From NCBI RefSeq assembly GCF_001654455.1, contig NZ_CP015772.1, positions 3,348,001 to 3,412,000 of the forward strand: 64,000 nt of DNA, given 5' to 3'. Below the pieces are notes generated by a model. The model searched no databases, had not been told where the DNA came from, and was given only the letters and a program-made list of their open reading frames with translations. Of this stretch, positions 1 through 9,574 are shown piece by piece. This DNA comes from Niabella ginsenosidivorans (lineage in GTDB: Bacteria > Bacteroidota > Bacteroidia > Chitinophagales > Chitinophagaceae). Position 1 is the first letter of the stretch; each line of letters begins with the position of its first letter. A program made the position numbers and the translations under genes.

Positions 1-132
1 ACCGGTATAACCTCATTATCCGGAAAAATACCTTTTCTTTAAAGCAGGCCGGCAAAAGAAAAGAAGCCTCACAAATAAACTATTGTAAAGCTTCTTTACC
101 AAAAAATTCCGGTTCCTGATCAAACCAGCAGA

Positions 133-549
133 TTAATCGCAATATTCATCAAATGCCGCCATAAGATTCTGGGCAATCATTTCTGCGGAACGGCCTTCGA
201 TCTGGTGCCGTTCAATAAAATGAACCAGCTCTCCATCTTTAAACAAGGCAATGGAAGGAGAAGATGGCGGATAAGGCAGTAAATGCTCTCTTACCTTATT
301 TACTGCTTCAATATCGAAGCCTGCAAAACTCGTTGTCAGATGATCGGGTTTCTTTTCGGCATTAGCCACTGCCATTAGCACACCAGGCCTTGCAGTACCG
401 GCGGAACAGCCGCAAACTGAATTAATAACTAATAAGTTAGTTCCTTGTTGGGTCAGGGAAGCTTCAACTGCTTCAGGCGTTGAAAGACTTTCAAAGCCGT
501 TATCAGTCAATTCCTCCCGCATTGGGATCACTATTTCCTGTGGATACAT
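133..549 (-). CDS. BrxA/BrxB-family bacilliredoxin
   Basis: A 138-residue thioredoxin-fold protein of the YphP/YqiW (BrxA/BrxB) family. These proteins remove bacillithiol, or a similar low-molecular-weight thiol, from S-thiolated proteins in the cytoplasm. The family's CGC active-site pair is visible at residues 46-48 (VCGCSAG), followed by the conserved ARPG segment and, further on, YPPSSPSIALF, the usual cis-Pro-like loop. Length and start (MYPQE) match the family, so the start is secure. It stands alone: the next gene, Hsp20, is on the other strand more than 500 bases away. The family assignment is near certain. Which thiol it serves in this organism is not visible from the sequence. Confidence 0.95.
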   Translation of the reverse strand: MYPQEIVIPMREELTDNGFESLSTPEAVEASLTQQGTNLLVINSVCGCSAGTARPGVLMAVANAEKKPDHLTTSFAGFDIEAVNKVREHLLPYPPSSPSIALFKDGELVHFIERHQIEGRSAEMIAQNLMAAFDEYCD

Positions 550-576
550 ATTTATAATTATTTAAGATTGATAACG

Positions 577-584
577 CAAAAATA
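577..584 (-). promoter_or_regulatory. Bacteroidota -7 element upstream of bacilliredoxin
   Basis: Read on the minus strand this is TATTTTTG, matching the Bacteroidota sigma -7 consensus TAnnTTTG, about 28 bases before the start codon. I see no clear TTG -33 box at the usual distance, so this is only a candidate. Confidence 0.4.
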
Positions 585-994
585 ATTAAAAGGTTGCATT
601 CCCGGCAGTGTAAGGGAAAGAGGGTATAACATTTTCCTGATCTATGTGCAAATTCCTGGCTCACGGATCGTTCAGATTTAAGACCATGCATCAAGGGGAG
701 ACGCATAAATTTATTTTTACTGAAACGGGCTGTGAATAAGGCCAATTCACAATACCTCAGGATGTCCGGGATACGAATAAGTGCCATTGGGCGCTATTTG
801 TATCTATTTTAAAAGAAAAAAACGTATTTTATTGATCCCTGCCCGACGCAGCCGGGTATCTGTGGCATAATCGTTTACCGATTTATGCGCTCACCCTGGA
901 CCATTGCATGAACAGCCCGGTCACCTGATCCGTGCATTTATAACGGCATCTTTCCTGATTTTTTTGACAGGCAGTTTTTTAATTTAAGACATTA

Positions 995-1022
995 TGTCAT
1001 ACTTATTATACATCAAATGACA
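995..1022 (+). promoter_or_regulatory. Inverted repeat upstream of Hsp20 gene
   Basis: TGTCAT (995-1000) and ATGACA (1017-1022) form a perfect 6-base inverted repeat with a 16-base spacer, about 85 bases before the Hsp20 start. It could be an operator for the heat-shock gene, but this is only suggested by position. The rest of the 550-1106 gap is AT-rich; apart from the -7 candidate at 577-584 I see no gene or other clear site in it. Confidence 0.3.
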
Positions 1023-1106
1023 AAATTTCATATCCCTGTAGATTGGTTGTTAATTTGTTGCAGGAATGGCAAGTCAATATTTTAATAACTTAAAAAATTA
1101 ATAACA

Positions 1107-1553
1107 ATGACCAACGTAAAATTTAACGGAACGCCTTTCGAAAGAACGCTGACCAGCCTGGTAGACGATTTTATTACTGAAATGCCGGCTATTTTTAAAA
1201 CAGAAGTAAAGAACCCTAATATAAAAGGGTTTGCACCGGTGAACATTATTGAAAAAGAAAACGAATACCAGATTGAGGTAGTAGCCCCTGGCTTTGAAAA
1301 ATCCGATTTTAAGATCAGCCTGGATCAGCACGTACTTTCCATTTCTGTTGATAAGAAAGAAGAGACAAATACAACAACAGACAAAACCATACGGAAAGAG
1401 TTTTATTTAAGATCTTTTAAAAGAACTTTTACTGTTGATGATAAACTGGATACAGATAAAATTGAGGCCAAATATGTTAATGGAATCTTAATAGTTACCA
1501 TCCAGAAAAAGGAAAATATAAAACCGGCGTCTAAAGATATAGAAGTTCTTTAA
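1107..1553 (+). CDS. Small heat-shock protein, Hsp20/alpha-crystallin family
   Basis: A 148-residue cytoplasmic chaperone that binds unfolding proteins and holds them for ATP-dependent refolding. The alpha-crystallin domain fills roughly residues 45-148: it opens with PVNIIEKENEYQIEVVAPGF, contains a KEFYLRSFKRTF stretch (the usual F-R-R-F strand) and closes with the characteristic VNGILIVTIQKK strand. The N-terminal arm is short, as in class A bacterial Hsp20 proteins. The ATG start is preceded by AT-rich leader. It is monocistronic, bounded by a strong hairpin terminator just downstream. An inverted repeat upstream may be its regulatory site. Confidence 0.95.
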   Translation: MTNVKFNGTPFERTLTSLVDDFITEMPAIFKTEVKNPNIKGFAPVNIIEKENEYQIEVVAPGFEKSDFKISLDQHVLSISVDKKEETNTTTDKTIRKEFYLRSFKRTFTVDDKLDTDKIEAKYVNGILIVTIQKKENIKPASKDIEVL

Positions 1554-1602
1554 TGATAAAAAGCATATAAGTTTTTCTCATAAGCAGTTAGTTTTGGTTT
1601 AG

Positions 1603-1631
1603 AGCCCGTTGTTTCTACAATGGGCTTTTTT
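1603..1631 (+). terminator. Rho-independent terminator after Hsp20 gene
   Basis: Ten-base stem (1603-1612 with 1617-1626, one G-T wobble), TTCT loop and a run of six T (1626-1631), 50 bases after the Hsp20 stop codon. Confidence 0.85.
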
Positions 1632-1731
1632 ATTGAGTTCATACGATTTTGCCTGCTGATGAAACCTTACTGATTAATAGTTCGTCCTAAAACAGTAAAT
1701 TCGCAAACCATTATAACCAAACATTGGGATT

Positions 1732-3000
1732 ATGTTTAGAAAACCTGTGCTTTTTGTCTTTGTTTTACTTGTTTGGGGAAAATTTTTAAGTGCTCAGATT
1801 CCTAATGACTCTACCCGGCAGTCTTTTGATTTTACTCCGAATCTGTATCACGGTATAGATACCTCTTTAAGAATAATTAATTTATATCCGTTCTTTTCCC
1901 TTCATGTTGATTCCAGCTTATCCTATCAGCTGCAGATCAATAAGCCGTTAAAAAATTACTATTGGTACCTGAGGGATGCACCGGTTGGTTTAAAAATAGA
2001 TAAAGACAACGGCCTGCTGACCTTTAAGGCCAATAAGTCGCTTTTTATGTCGGGAAGGTTGAGCTATGATAAAAAATATGAAGTAAAGATCGGTGTTCAG
2101 AACCTGTCTAATCCCAAGGAACTGGTAGACACTTCTTTTACCATTTCTTTTTACAGTACAGATATTGTTTATCCCCGGGTGAAACCCTCGGTGGTAAGCC
2201 CCGTTTATATTGAAGAAGGAAACAAGCTGAGCTTTAACGTGCTTTGTGATAATGGTAATTTTCCTATTGAACGGATACTGGTATCCAGTAATATTTCCAT
2301 CGGCAATTTTAAGTTGCCCAAAACCTGCGACGACGCATTTGAATGGACACCGGATTATGATTTTGTAAGCGATAAGGACTCCGCCGGTGTTAAGATCGTG
2401 AACCTGCTGTTTATGGGCACTACCCAGTTTAATTTTACAGATACGGCGCGTATAAAAGTTATTGTGAAAAATGCATTGAATTTTGATATTGCCACAAAGG
2501 AATATAAGAATGCCGTGAACAATATGAATGACTGGATCCTTCGGTATAAATACACTTTTTTACAGATCGACAAAAAGCTCAAAAGCACAAAAGGCGTCCG
2601 TTCCGGGTTTGACATCACCACGGCTACCACTACCACAACCGGAACCGTAATGGCCGCAACAGATCCTAATAAAGGCGTGTCCAAAATATTACCGGGCGTG
2701 GGTGTTGTGGCAATGCCGGTAAAAGAAGCGGTGGCACCTCAAAAAACGATCGAACAAAACCAGGCTACCTTATTAAGAGCAAATATTAAACGGCTGCAAT
2801 ACGTGCTGTTTGATAACAAGCTCAATGGAGATCGTGATCCGGATATTGCTGTAAAAACTGAAACATTGAAAAAAGAATTACGGCAAAGCCAGACCCAACT
2901 GGCCGAAGTGCCGACAGAAACAGCAGAAACAATGTCGGAAGAGCAGATCAATAAATATTTTGAAAGCCCCAAGGTTCAACGAAAGTACCGGTTAAAATAA
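1732..3000 (+). CDS. Secreted protein of unknown function with Ig-like repeats
   Basis: A 422-residue protein. Residues 1-21 are a signal peptide ending in LSAQ, so it is exported. Two stretches look like bacterial Ig/cadherin-type domains: about 45-140 (APVGLKIDKDNGLLTFK, as in putative Ig domains) and about 150-245 (VSPVYIEEGNKLSFNV ... AFEWTPDYDFV). The C-terminal third is different: polar, with a Thr-rich linker (TTATTTTTGTV) and a predicted helical, charged end (about 340-422), which may be a coiled coil. I do not recognise a characterised family. It sits alone between the Hsp20 terminator and the convergent pdeM gene. A surface or periplasmic structural role would be a guess. Confidence 0.8.
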   Translation: MFRKPVLFVFVLLVWGKFLSAQIPNDSTRQSFDFTPNLYHGIDTSLRIINLYPFFSLHVDSSLSYQLQINKPLKNYYWYLRDAPVGLKIDKDNGLLTFKANKSLFMSGRLSYDKKYEVKIGVQNLSNPKELVDTSFTISFYSTDIVYPRVKPSVVSPVYIEEGNKLSFNVLCDNGNFPIERILVSSNISIGNFKLPKTCDDAFEWTPDYDFVSDKDSAGVKIVNLLFMGTTQFNFTDTARIKVIVKNALNFDIATKEYKNAVNNMNDWILRYKYTFLQIDKKLKSTKGVRSGFDITTATTTTTGTVMAATDPNKGVSKILPGVGVVAMPVKEAVAPQKTIEQNQATLLRANIKRLQYVLFDNKLNGDRDPDIAVKTETLKKELRQSQTQLAEVPTETAETMSEEQINKYFESPKVQRKYRLK

Positions 3001-3012
3001 CCTTCTTTTTTT

Positions 3013-3672
3013 CTACCGGAACTCAAACAAACTTTCTCCGCTTATCACAAAATATGCTGCACCAGACTGTTGCTCATATCCTGTAAACAAACCGGTAAAC
3101 CCGCTGAATGCAGGCAGTATAAGATAATCCTCCGCATTAATAAAGCAAGGCAGACAAACGGCCTGCCGGGCTTTTCCTTTTATAGTATACCCAGGGTGGA
3201 GGTGGCCGGAAATGGAAAAATGATCTTCATGGGCCGCTTTCATTTCATGAATAAAACGGAATTCCTTTACAAAATACTCTTCCGTTGTCTTTGTAATTGC
3301 CAGGCTGGAATAATCAATTTTTAAATGCCGGTCGTGGTTGCCGGGCACCAGCAGGAACGCTAATTGCCGGTAGGCGTTCCGCCATTCGTTAAACACTAAA
3401 ATATCCCTGTTAAACTGATGATGGAACAGATCCCCCGCTACCAGTACCTGTTCCGGTTCAAACTGCCCGATCAGGTAAGAAAGCCGCTTCAGGTCGTCCT
3501 GTAAAACATCCCGGGAAACAGGTATGCCATGTTGCCGGAAATAGCCCGTTTTTCCCAGGTGCAGATCTGCCAGGATCAACATTTTCTGTGCGGGCCAGTA
3601 AACAGCCCTGCACGCGGAAAGGATGAAGAGCTCCTCTTTGATTAATAATTCTTTAGTGGGTGTTCCGGGCAT
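3013..3672 (-). CDS. pdeM: Ligase-associated DNA damage response nuclease PdeM
   Basis: A 219-residue calcineurin-like metallophosphoesterase. All metal-binding motifs are in order: DLHLGK (about 35), GDLFHH (about 80), GNHDRH (about 110) and GHLHPG (about 155). This spacing and length match PdeM, the phosphoesterase of the bacterial ligase-associated repair cluster, which works with an Lhr-type helicase. The start overlaps the 3' end of the helicase gene by 20 bases, so the two are cotranscribed and probably translationally coupled. The other usual members, an ATP-dependent DNA ligase and a beta-CASP exonuclease, are not in this window. The family call is firm; the DNA substrate is inferred from the family. 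Confidence 0.92.
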   Translation of the reverse strand: MPGTPTKELLIKEELFILSACRAVYWPAQKMLILADLHLGKTGYFRQHGIPVSRDVLQDDLKRLSYLIGQFEPEQVLVAGDLFHHQFNRDILVFNEWRNAYRQLAFLLVPGNHDRHLKIDYSSLAITKTTEEYFVKEFRFIHEMKAAHEDHFSISGHLHPGYTIKGKARQAVCLPCFINAEDYLILPAFSGFTGLFTGYEQQSGAAYFVISGESLFEFR

Positions 3673-6151
3673 TTCCTTTCTTTACTTTTTTTAACGCTTC
3701 TTCCTGCATACGCCGGATCTTTACATCCAGTTCCTCGCTGCTTAAATTCTGGCGGAGACTATCTACCTTAATAGGGAAGCTTAATGGCGTAAAAGATCTT
3801 GCATGCACAATGACCATTTTGCTCTTAAGGATCCGCTGCAGCGCGGCCAGTAACCGGAGCTCTTCCAGTTGCTGGTAAAAAACCTCATCAAAAGCCTGCC
3901 TTAATAAAAGGTTGGATGCATCATACTGTTCAAAAATGCGGAAGATGAGCCCTGATGAGGACTGCAGGTTTTTATTGGTTTTTAATTTTCCTGCATAATT
4001 CCGCAGTACCAGTCCTGCAATTACGGCAATATCCCTGAACTTGCGGCCAGCCATTTCCGCAGCATTGATGCTTTTACTGATATCCGCTGTTAAATGTTCT
4101 GCAGAGAAGATTTCCTGAACCCGCTCCTTTGTGAGCTCCAATGGCTGATCACTTAACAACTCAAAGCCATAATCGTTCATTGCCATTGAAAAAGTAATCG
4201 GCCGGGTCCTGCTTAACCGGTATGCAATCAGCGCAGCCATTACCTCGTGCACCAGCCGCCCTTCAAATGGATACATATAAATGTGGTACCCGTCTTTTGT
4301 CCGGATCTGCTCCACCAGGAACTCGTCTTCTTTTGGCACATGCGACACTTCCTGCTGCTGCGCAAATAAGGGTTGCAGAGCTTTTAATTCCCTGTCCCGT
4401 ATACCGGGGGTTAATGCCTGTGTATATTTATGCCGTAATACCGCGCTCAGGTTGGAAGATAACGGCAGCCTGCCTCCCAGCCAGCTTGGGGTGATGGCCC
4501 GCTTTGCCTTGCTATGACGTACCAGTACCGTCATATCTTTGATCATCACAAACTCCACAATTTTCCCTGCCAGGCCAAACTTATCGCCCGGTAAAAGTTT
4601 GGAAACAAAATATTCCTCTACCATACCAATATAGCCGCCGCTCATGTATTTCACCTTCAGCATCGGGTCGCTTACAATAACGCCCAGGTTCATCCGGTGC
4701 ATCATAGCGATCCTCCTGTTCTTTACCGTATACAGGCCGTCAGCAACCACCACTTTCTGAAATTCCTCGTATGACTGCAGCACTTCTCCGCCCCGGGTCA
4801 CAAACCGTAGCAACCATTGCCACTCCTCCGGTTCCAACTGCCGGAAACACCAGGTCTGCTTTACCTCTTCAAAAAGCGCTTCCTCCCTGAAACCCTCTCC
4901 CACGGCCAGTGTTACCAGGTATTGCACCAGCACATCAAATGCCAGCACCAGCGGCACCCGGCTTTCAATGATCTTTTTTTGAGCCGCTTCTTTTAATGCA
5001 GCCGCCTCTACCAGCTCCAGCGAGTGGGTAGGCAGGAAATAGATTTTTGATGTTTCAAAAGGCGAGTGACCGCTGCGCCCCGCCCGTTGTAAAAACCGGG
5101 CGACTCCTTTTGGAGAACCGATTTGTATCACGGTATCTACAGGCTTAAAATCCACGCCCAGGTCCAGTGAGGAGGTACAGATCACTGCTTTCAGTAACCC
5201 TGTATGCAGCCGGTCTTCGATCCATTGCCGCAGTTCTGCGTCTACAGAACCATGATGCAGCGCTAACTGCCCTGCAAGATCCGGCTGCACGCTCAACAAT
5301 ACCTGGTACCAGAGCTCCGACTGACCGCGGGTATTGGTAAAGATCAATGTAGTGCGGCTTTCATTAATAATGGGGACCAGCCGGTCTGCCATTTTGGTGC
5401 CAAGGTGCCCGGCCCAGGGCAGTATTTCAATTTCATCCGGGATTATGGAAATGATCTCGGTCTTTTTTTCTTCTTTTGTTTGAATCTTTATCTTTTTTTG
5501 CCCGCTCCAGGGCAGCAGCACGGCTAATGCTTCATCTATATTTCCGATAGTAGCGGAGATGCCCCAAACACGTACCCCCGGCGACAATTGCCGCAACCGG
5601 GCAACTGCCAGTTCGGTCAGTACGCCCCGTTTACTGCCCAGCAGTTCATGCCATTCATCAACCGCAATGCATTTCAGCGATTTAAAAAGCGGGGAATTGT
5701 TCTTTTGCGCAAATAATAAATGCAGGCTTTCCGGGGTGATCACCAGTACCTCCGGCATCTTTCTTTTTTGCTGCTGCCGCTCTGCAGCAGTAGTATCGCC
5801 ATTCCGCACGCCTACCTCCCAATCCAGCCCTATTTGCTCCAACGCCGTTTTCATAGCCCTGGCCAGGTCCTTTGCCAGCGAGCGCAGGGGCGTTATCCAA
5901 AGCAACTGCAGTCCCGGCCGGTATACTTCCTTATGATTCAGGTAATGAATAATTAACGCCAGAAAAACGGAAAATGTTTTTCCGAAACCGGTGGGCGCCA
6001 CCACCATTCCTGAATATCCCTGCTCAAATTTTTCCCAGGTCTCTTTCTGAAATGAAAAGGGCGTCATAGCGGAAGCCTCCATCCAGTCTGTAATAATGGT
6101 AAAGCCGGGTGATGTTTCAAAAAGTGATGCAGACTTCCGTTTACTATTCAT
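3653..6151 (-). CDS. Ligase-associated DEXH-box helicase (Lhr-core type)
   Basis: An 832-residue SF2 helicase. RecA-like domain 1 carries the Walker A motif (APTGFGKT, about residue 52), the DEWH box (VDEWHE, about 166) and SATIG (about 200). Domain 2 has FTNTRGQSE and the arginine-finger motif QRAGRSGH (about 365). A winged helix and the Lhr-core C-terminal domain follow (about 400-800). Length fits the short bacterial Lhr-core family found with PdeM, an exonuclease and an ATP-dependent ligase in DNA damage response operons. It is the first gene of the pair and is divergent from the FAD oxidoreductase gene, with only 64 bases between the two starts, so the promoters are close or shared. Confidence 0.93.
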   Translation of the reverse strand: MNSKRKSASLFETSPGFTIITDWMEASAMTPFSFQKETWEKFEQGYSGMVVAPTGFGKTFSVFLALIIHYLNHKEVYRPGLQLLWITPLRSLAKDLARAMKTALEQIGLDWEVGVRNGDTTAAERQQQKRKMPEVLVITPESLHLLFAQKNNSPLFKSLKCIAVDEWHELLGSKRGVLTELAVARLRQLSPGVRVWGISATIGNIDEALAVLLPWSGQKKIKIQTKEEKKTEIISIIPDEIEILPWAGHLGTKMADRLVPIINESRTTLIFTNTRGQSELWYQVLLSVQPDLAGQLALHHGSVDAELRQWIEDRLHTGLLKAVICTSSLDLGVDFKPVDTVIQIGSPKGVARFLQRAGRSGHSPFETSKIYFLPTHSLELVEAAALKEAAQKKIIESRVPLVLAFDVLVQYLVTLAVGEGFREEALFEEVKQTWCFRQLEPEEWQWLLRFVTRGGEVLQSYEEFQKVVVADGLYTVKNRRIAMMHRMNLGVIVSDPMLKVKYMSGGYIGMVEEYFVSKLLPGDKFGLAGKIVEFVMIKDMTVLVRHSKAKRAITPSWLGGRLPLSSNLSAVLRHKYTQALTPGIRDRELKALQPLFAQQQEVSHVPKEDEFLVEQIRTKDGYHIYMYPFEGRLVHEVMAALIAYRLSRTRPITFSMAMNDYGFELLSDQPLELTKERVQEIFSAEHLTADISKSINAAEMAGRKFRDIAVIAGLVLRNYAGKLKTNKNLQSSSGLIFRIFEQYDASNLLLRQAFDEVFYQQLEELRLLAALQRILKSKMVIVHARSFTPLSFPIKVDSLRQNLSSEELDVKIRRMQEEALKKVKKGNARNTH

Positions 6152-6215
6152 GAATTGTCTTATACGTTTACATTCTTGCTAAATTACAGGCGAAACCATT
6201 AAATTTAATAATAAA

Positions 6216-7418
6216 ATGCATTTAAGAACCACAGAATCTTTCTGGCTGCTCAAAAACGGGTTGCTGCACAGTTACCCTTCTTTGCAGGAAGACCTTGCTG
6301 CAGAGATCATCATTATTGGGGGTGGTGTTACCGGCGCTCTCATCAGCCATGCCTTGCTGAATCAGGGGTATGAAGTAGTGATCCTTGACAAAAGGGATGC
6401 CGGACAGGGCAGCACTGCTGCAACAACGGCGATGCTGCAATACGAGATTGACGTGCCGCTATATAAACTGGCCGGGCAAATAGGTGAAAAAGAAGCGGTA
6501 GATTGTTACCGTGCCGGTATTGAAGCCATTGACACATTAGCGCAACTGATCCATGATGAACAGATCGATTGCGGGTTTCATAAAAAACAATCGCTGTATT
6601 ACGCGCACAATAAAAAAGCCGCCGGCTGGCTTTTAAAAGAATATGAAATAAGGAACCGCTACCAGTTGGGCGTACAATGGCTGACGGCTGACGAAATACA
6701 TAACAGTTACCGGCTAAAAACGTACGGAGGCATCCTGTCTGAAAAAGGGGCAAGCATGGACGCCTACCGGTTTACCCAGCAGCTCATTTATAAAAACATA
6801 AGACGGGGGCTGCGTATATTTGATCATACATTTTTTGAAAAAATTGATTACAGTCCGTCCGGAGCAACCATTTATCTTGAAAACGGGCATAAAGCACGCT
6901 GTAAAAGGATTGTTTTCTGCTCGGGGTTTGAAACGGTGCATATGTTCCCGGAAAAAACAGCCAGCCTGTTCAGTACTTTTGCCTGTGTAAGCGAATGTGC
7001 TATAAAAGTGCCCCCGGCCCTTTCTGATGTCCTGGTATGGAATACAGAAGATCCTTATTTATATTTACGGACAACCGATGACGGCAGGCTTTTGATAGGA
7101 GGAGAAGACAGCCAATATAATTCCGGAGTATTGCGGGAGCAGCTTAAGGAAAAGAAGTCAAAACGGCTCTTAAAAAAGCTGAACGCTGTGTTACCAGGGG
7201 TTGCCTTCACAGAAGATTTTTCATGGGCAGGATGCTTTGGGTCTACAAAAGATGGGCTGCCTTATATAGGCACACATACACAATATCCCGGGGCTTATTT
7301 TGTTTTGGGCTTTGGAGGAAACGGCATTACCTTTTCTGTACAGGGTATGCAACTGATACAAAAATTATTGACGAACGAGCCGGATACCCTGCTGTACTAT
7401 TACCGGTTTGGGAGATAA
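6216..7418 (+). CDS. FAD-dependent oxidoreductase (DAO family)
   Basis: A 400-residue flavoprotein of the D-amino-acid oxidase/glycine oxidase superfamily. The N-terminal Rossmann motif IIIGGGVTGALISH (about residue 31) binds FAD, followed by VVILDKRDAGQGST (about 55-70), where the family keeps an E/D for ribose and a G-S-T turn. The C-terminal half contains GGEDSQYN and the closing FGGNGITFSVQG motif. No signal peptide or membrane segment. These enzymes oxidise C-N bonds of amino acids or amines, but the substrate cannot be read here. It is followed at 72 bases by two glycosyltransferase genes with no evident functional tie. Confidence 0.88.
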   Translation: MHLRTTESFWLLKNGLLHSYPSLQEDLAAEIIIIGGGVTGALISHALLNQGYEVVILDKRDAGQGSTAATTAMLQYEIDVPLYKLAGQIGEKEAVDCYRAGIEAIDTLAQLIHDEQIDCGFHKKQSLYYAHNKKAAGWLLKEYEIRNRYQLGVQWLTADEIHNSYRLKTYGGILSEKGASMDAYRFTQQLIYKNIRRGLRIFDHTFFEKIDYSPSGATIYLENGHKARCKRIVFCSGFETVHMFPEKTASLFSTFACVSECAIKVPPALSDVLVWNTEDPYLYLRTTDDGRLLIGGEDSQYNSGVLREQLKEKKSKRLLKKLNAVLPGVAFTEDFSWAGCFGSTKDGLPYIGTHTQYPGAYFVLGFGGNGITFSVQGMQLIQKLLTNEPDTLLYYYRFGR

Positions 7419-7490
7419 CGCTTCAGATTTTTTCCAAATATTATACAGAATAGTGCTTTGAATAAAAAACCGGCTTACTTTCGCACCTGC

Positions 7491-8402
7491 ATGGATAGGA
7501 TCTCTATTATAACCGTTCATTATAACCAGCCGGAAGTAACTGTAGCATTTTTAACATCTGTCAGGAAATATTGCGCAACCCTGCCTGTAGAAGTGATCCT
7601 GGTGGATAATGCACCCGTTCAGGATTATGAGCCGCGGTTTAAAACAGCTTATCCGGAACTGGTATACATACGGTCTGATCAGAATACAGGGTTTGCCGGT
7701 GGCAATAACCTGGGCATCCGCCAATCAAAAGGGGAATATATTCTGCTGCTGAACAACGATACAGAACTTACAGAAGGCTTCCTGGAAACACTGATCGAAA
7801 CAATGGAATCCAATCCGCAAATCGGCTTATTATCGCCATTGATCAAATTTTTTCATGAAAAGGACCGTATCCAATATGCCGGCTTTACAAAAATGAATTA
7901 TTATACCGGCCGTAATAACACCATTGGATATTATGAGCCGGACCGGGGACAATACCATAAAGACTACGAAACAGGATTTTGCCACGGAGCTGCCATGCTG
8001 TGCAGGAAACAGGACCTTCAAAAGGCAGGATTAATGGAAGAGCTTTATTTTCTTTATTATGAAGAACTGGATTGGTGCGAAAAATTCAAACGCATCGGAA
8101 AAAAGACCTGGTTTACGGGTAAAGCACAGATCTATCACAAAGAATCCGCCAGCGTTGGTAAAATGAGCCCGGTAAAGAGTTATTTTATGACGCGGAACCG
8201 GATGCTGTACATACGGAGGAACGCTCCCTTTTTTCCGAAACTGGTCTTTACTTTGTATTATTCGCTGCTGGTATGCCCGGTAAAAATAATAAAACTGTTG
8301 CTGCAGTCCAATACCAGCCTGGCTCTGCAAACCTTCAGGGGATTAAAATGGAATTTTACACATTCAAAAAACAGTGACCATTTGGGTTATCCAATACCAT
8401 GA
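7491..8402 (+). CDS. Family 2 glycosyltransferase (rhamnosyltransferase-like)
   Basis: A 303-residue GT-A glycosyltransferase. I place the start at the ATG at 7491 (MDRISIITVHYN) because the family always begins just before the IITVHYN strand; an in-frame TTG at 7458 would only add a polar tail. Motifs: VILVDNAPV (about 45), GFAGGNNLGI (about 75) and the metal-binding LLLNNDTE (about 92), then FYYEELDWCEKFKRIG-like acceptor motifs near 190. It transfers a sugar, often a deoxyhexose, to a cell-surface glycan at the inner face of the membrane. The stop overlaps the start of the next glycosyltransferase by 4 bases (ATGA), so they are coupled. Confidence 0.9.
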   Translation: MDRISIITVHYNQPEVTVAFLTSVRKYCATLPVEVILVDNAPVQDYEPRFKTAYPELVYIRSDQNTGFAGGNNLGIRQSKGEYILLLNNDTELTEGFLETLIETMESNPQIGLLSPLIKFFHEKDRIQYAGFTKMNYYTGRNNTIGYYEPDRGQYHKDYETGFCHGAAMLCRKQDLQKAGLMEELYFLYYEELDWCEKFKRIGKKTWFTGKAQIYHKESASVGKMSPVKSYFMTRNRMLYIRRNAPFFPKLVFTLYYSLLVCPVKIIKLLLQSNTSLALQTFRGLKWNFTHSKNSDHLGYPIP

Positions 8403-9574
8403 TACTGCTGTTCTGGATATTATTACTGATCATTTTTTACTCTTTCTTCGGGTATGGGCTCCTTTTGTATGGCATTATCCGGGTAAAGCGGCTGTTCAGG
8501 AAGCAAAAAACGCAGTCCTTACCCCCTGCTCACCGGCTTCCTACGGTAACTCTTTTAATAGCCGCGTATAATGAGGAAGATTATATTGAAGAAAAAATAA
8601 AAAACTGCCGGGAGCTCAATTATCCGCAGGAACTTTTAGAGCTGCTTTTTGTGACTGATGGTTCCAGCGACAGCACGCCTGATAAAATTGCACAGCATGC
8701 CGATATTACTCTGTTTCATACCCCCGGGCGATCCGGAAAAATGGCCGCTATAAAAAGAGTGATGCCGCATGTAAAAAGCGAGATCATTGTTTTTACCGAT
8801 GCCAATACCTTTTTAAATACGGATGCCCTTCTGAAGCTGGTAGCTCATTATCAAAATCCAAAAGTGGGCGCCGTGGCAGGAGAAAAAAGGATAGCCGTGG
8901 CAGAGAAAGCAGATGCCAGCTCGGCCGGGGAAGGGTTTTACTGGAAGTACGAATCTGCGTTAAAAAAATGGGATTATGAGCTGTACAGTAATGTGGGCGC
9001 GGCAGGTGAGCTGTTCAGTATCCGGAGAGCGCTTTACCAACCGGTAGAAGCCGATACCATCATTGATGATCATATGATTGCTATGCGCATAGCTGAAAAA
9101 GGTTATATTATTGCCTATGAACCTGCGGCCTATGCCATAGAAACCGCCTCGGCCAATACCAAAGAAGAACTGAAAAGAAAGATCAGGATCGCCGCCGGCG
9201 GTATCCAATCTATTGTACGGCTAAAAAAAGCAGCCAACCCTTTTCATAACCCGGTGCTGACCTTTCAGTACATCAGTCATCGTGTGCTGAGGTGGACGGT
9301 TACCCCTTTTTTTATGATCCTTTTATTGCTGGTGAATGGTTTTATGGCGCTGTCAAAAAAGTACCCGGATCTTTATACCTGGTTCCTGTATGGCCAGCTA
9401 TGCTTTTACCTGCTGGCCTTTCTGGGTTTTTTATTTGAAAGAAAGAACATAAAGATCAAAGCTTTTTTTATCCCCTATTATTTTGTAATGATGAACTATG
9501 CGGTAATGGCGGGCATTTTCCGGTATTTTGGCAAAAAGCAAAGCGCTGCCTGGGAAAAATCCAAACGTAAATAA
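8399..9574 (+). CDS. Membrane family 2 glycosyltransferase
   Basis: A 391-residue processive-type GT2 enzyme. One membrane helix at the N-terminus (ILLLIIFYSFFGYGLLLYGII, residues about 7-28 with short flanks) is followed by the GT-A domain: TLLIAAYNEEDYI (about 50), VTDGSSDSTPD (about 88), FTDANTF (about 128) and, near 220, IDDHMIAMRIAEKG. Three helices close the protein (about 300-375). The layout resembles hyaluronan or N-acetylglucosamine synthases, so it probably extends a polysaccharide while spanning the inner membrane. It is coupled to the upstream glycosyltransferase by a 4-base overlap. The product is unknown. Confidence 0.9.
   Translation: MILLFWILLLIIFYSFFGYGLLLYGIIRVKRLFRKQKTQSLPPAHRLPTVTLLIAAYNEEDYIEEKIKNCRELNYPQELLELLFVTDGSSDSTPDKIAQHADITLFHTPGRSGKMAAIKRVMPHVKSEIIVFTDANTFLNTDALLKLVAHYQNPKVGAVAGEKRIAVAEKADASSAGEGFYWKYESALKKWDYELYSNVGAAGELFSIRRALYQPVEADTIIDDHMIAMRIAEKGYIIAYEPAAYAIETASANTKEELKRKIRIAAGGIQSIVRLKKAANPFHNPVLTFQYISHRVLRWTVTPFFMILLLLVNGFMALSKKYPDLYTWFLYGQLCFYLLAFLGFLFERKNIKIKAFFIPYYFVMMNYAVMAGIFRYFGKKQSAAWEKSKRK

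Noticed and set aside
1-132. Left-edge sequence with a GTAAAG-CTT-CTTTAC hairpin
   Set aside because: Stem of six bases without a T run on either side; too weak to call a terminator, and no gene end is visible at the edge.
503-787. 94-codon leftward frame upstream of the bacilliredoxin gene
   Set aside because: Overlaps the bacilliredoxin start in another frame, has no recognisable features and crosses the promoter region.
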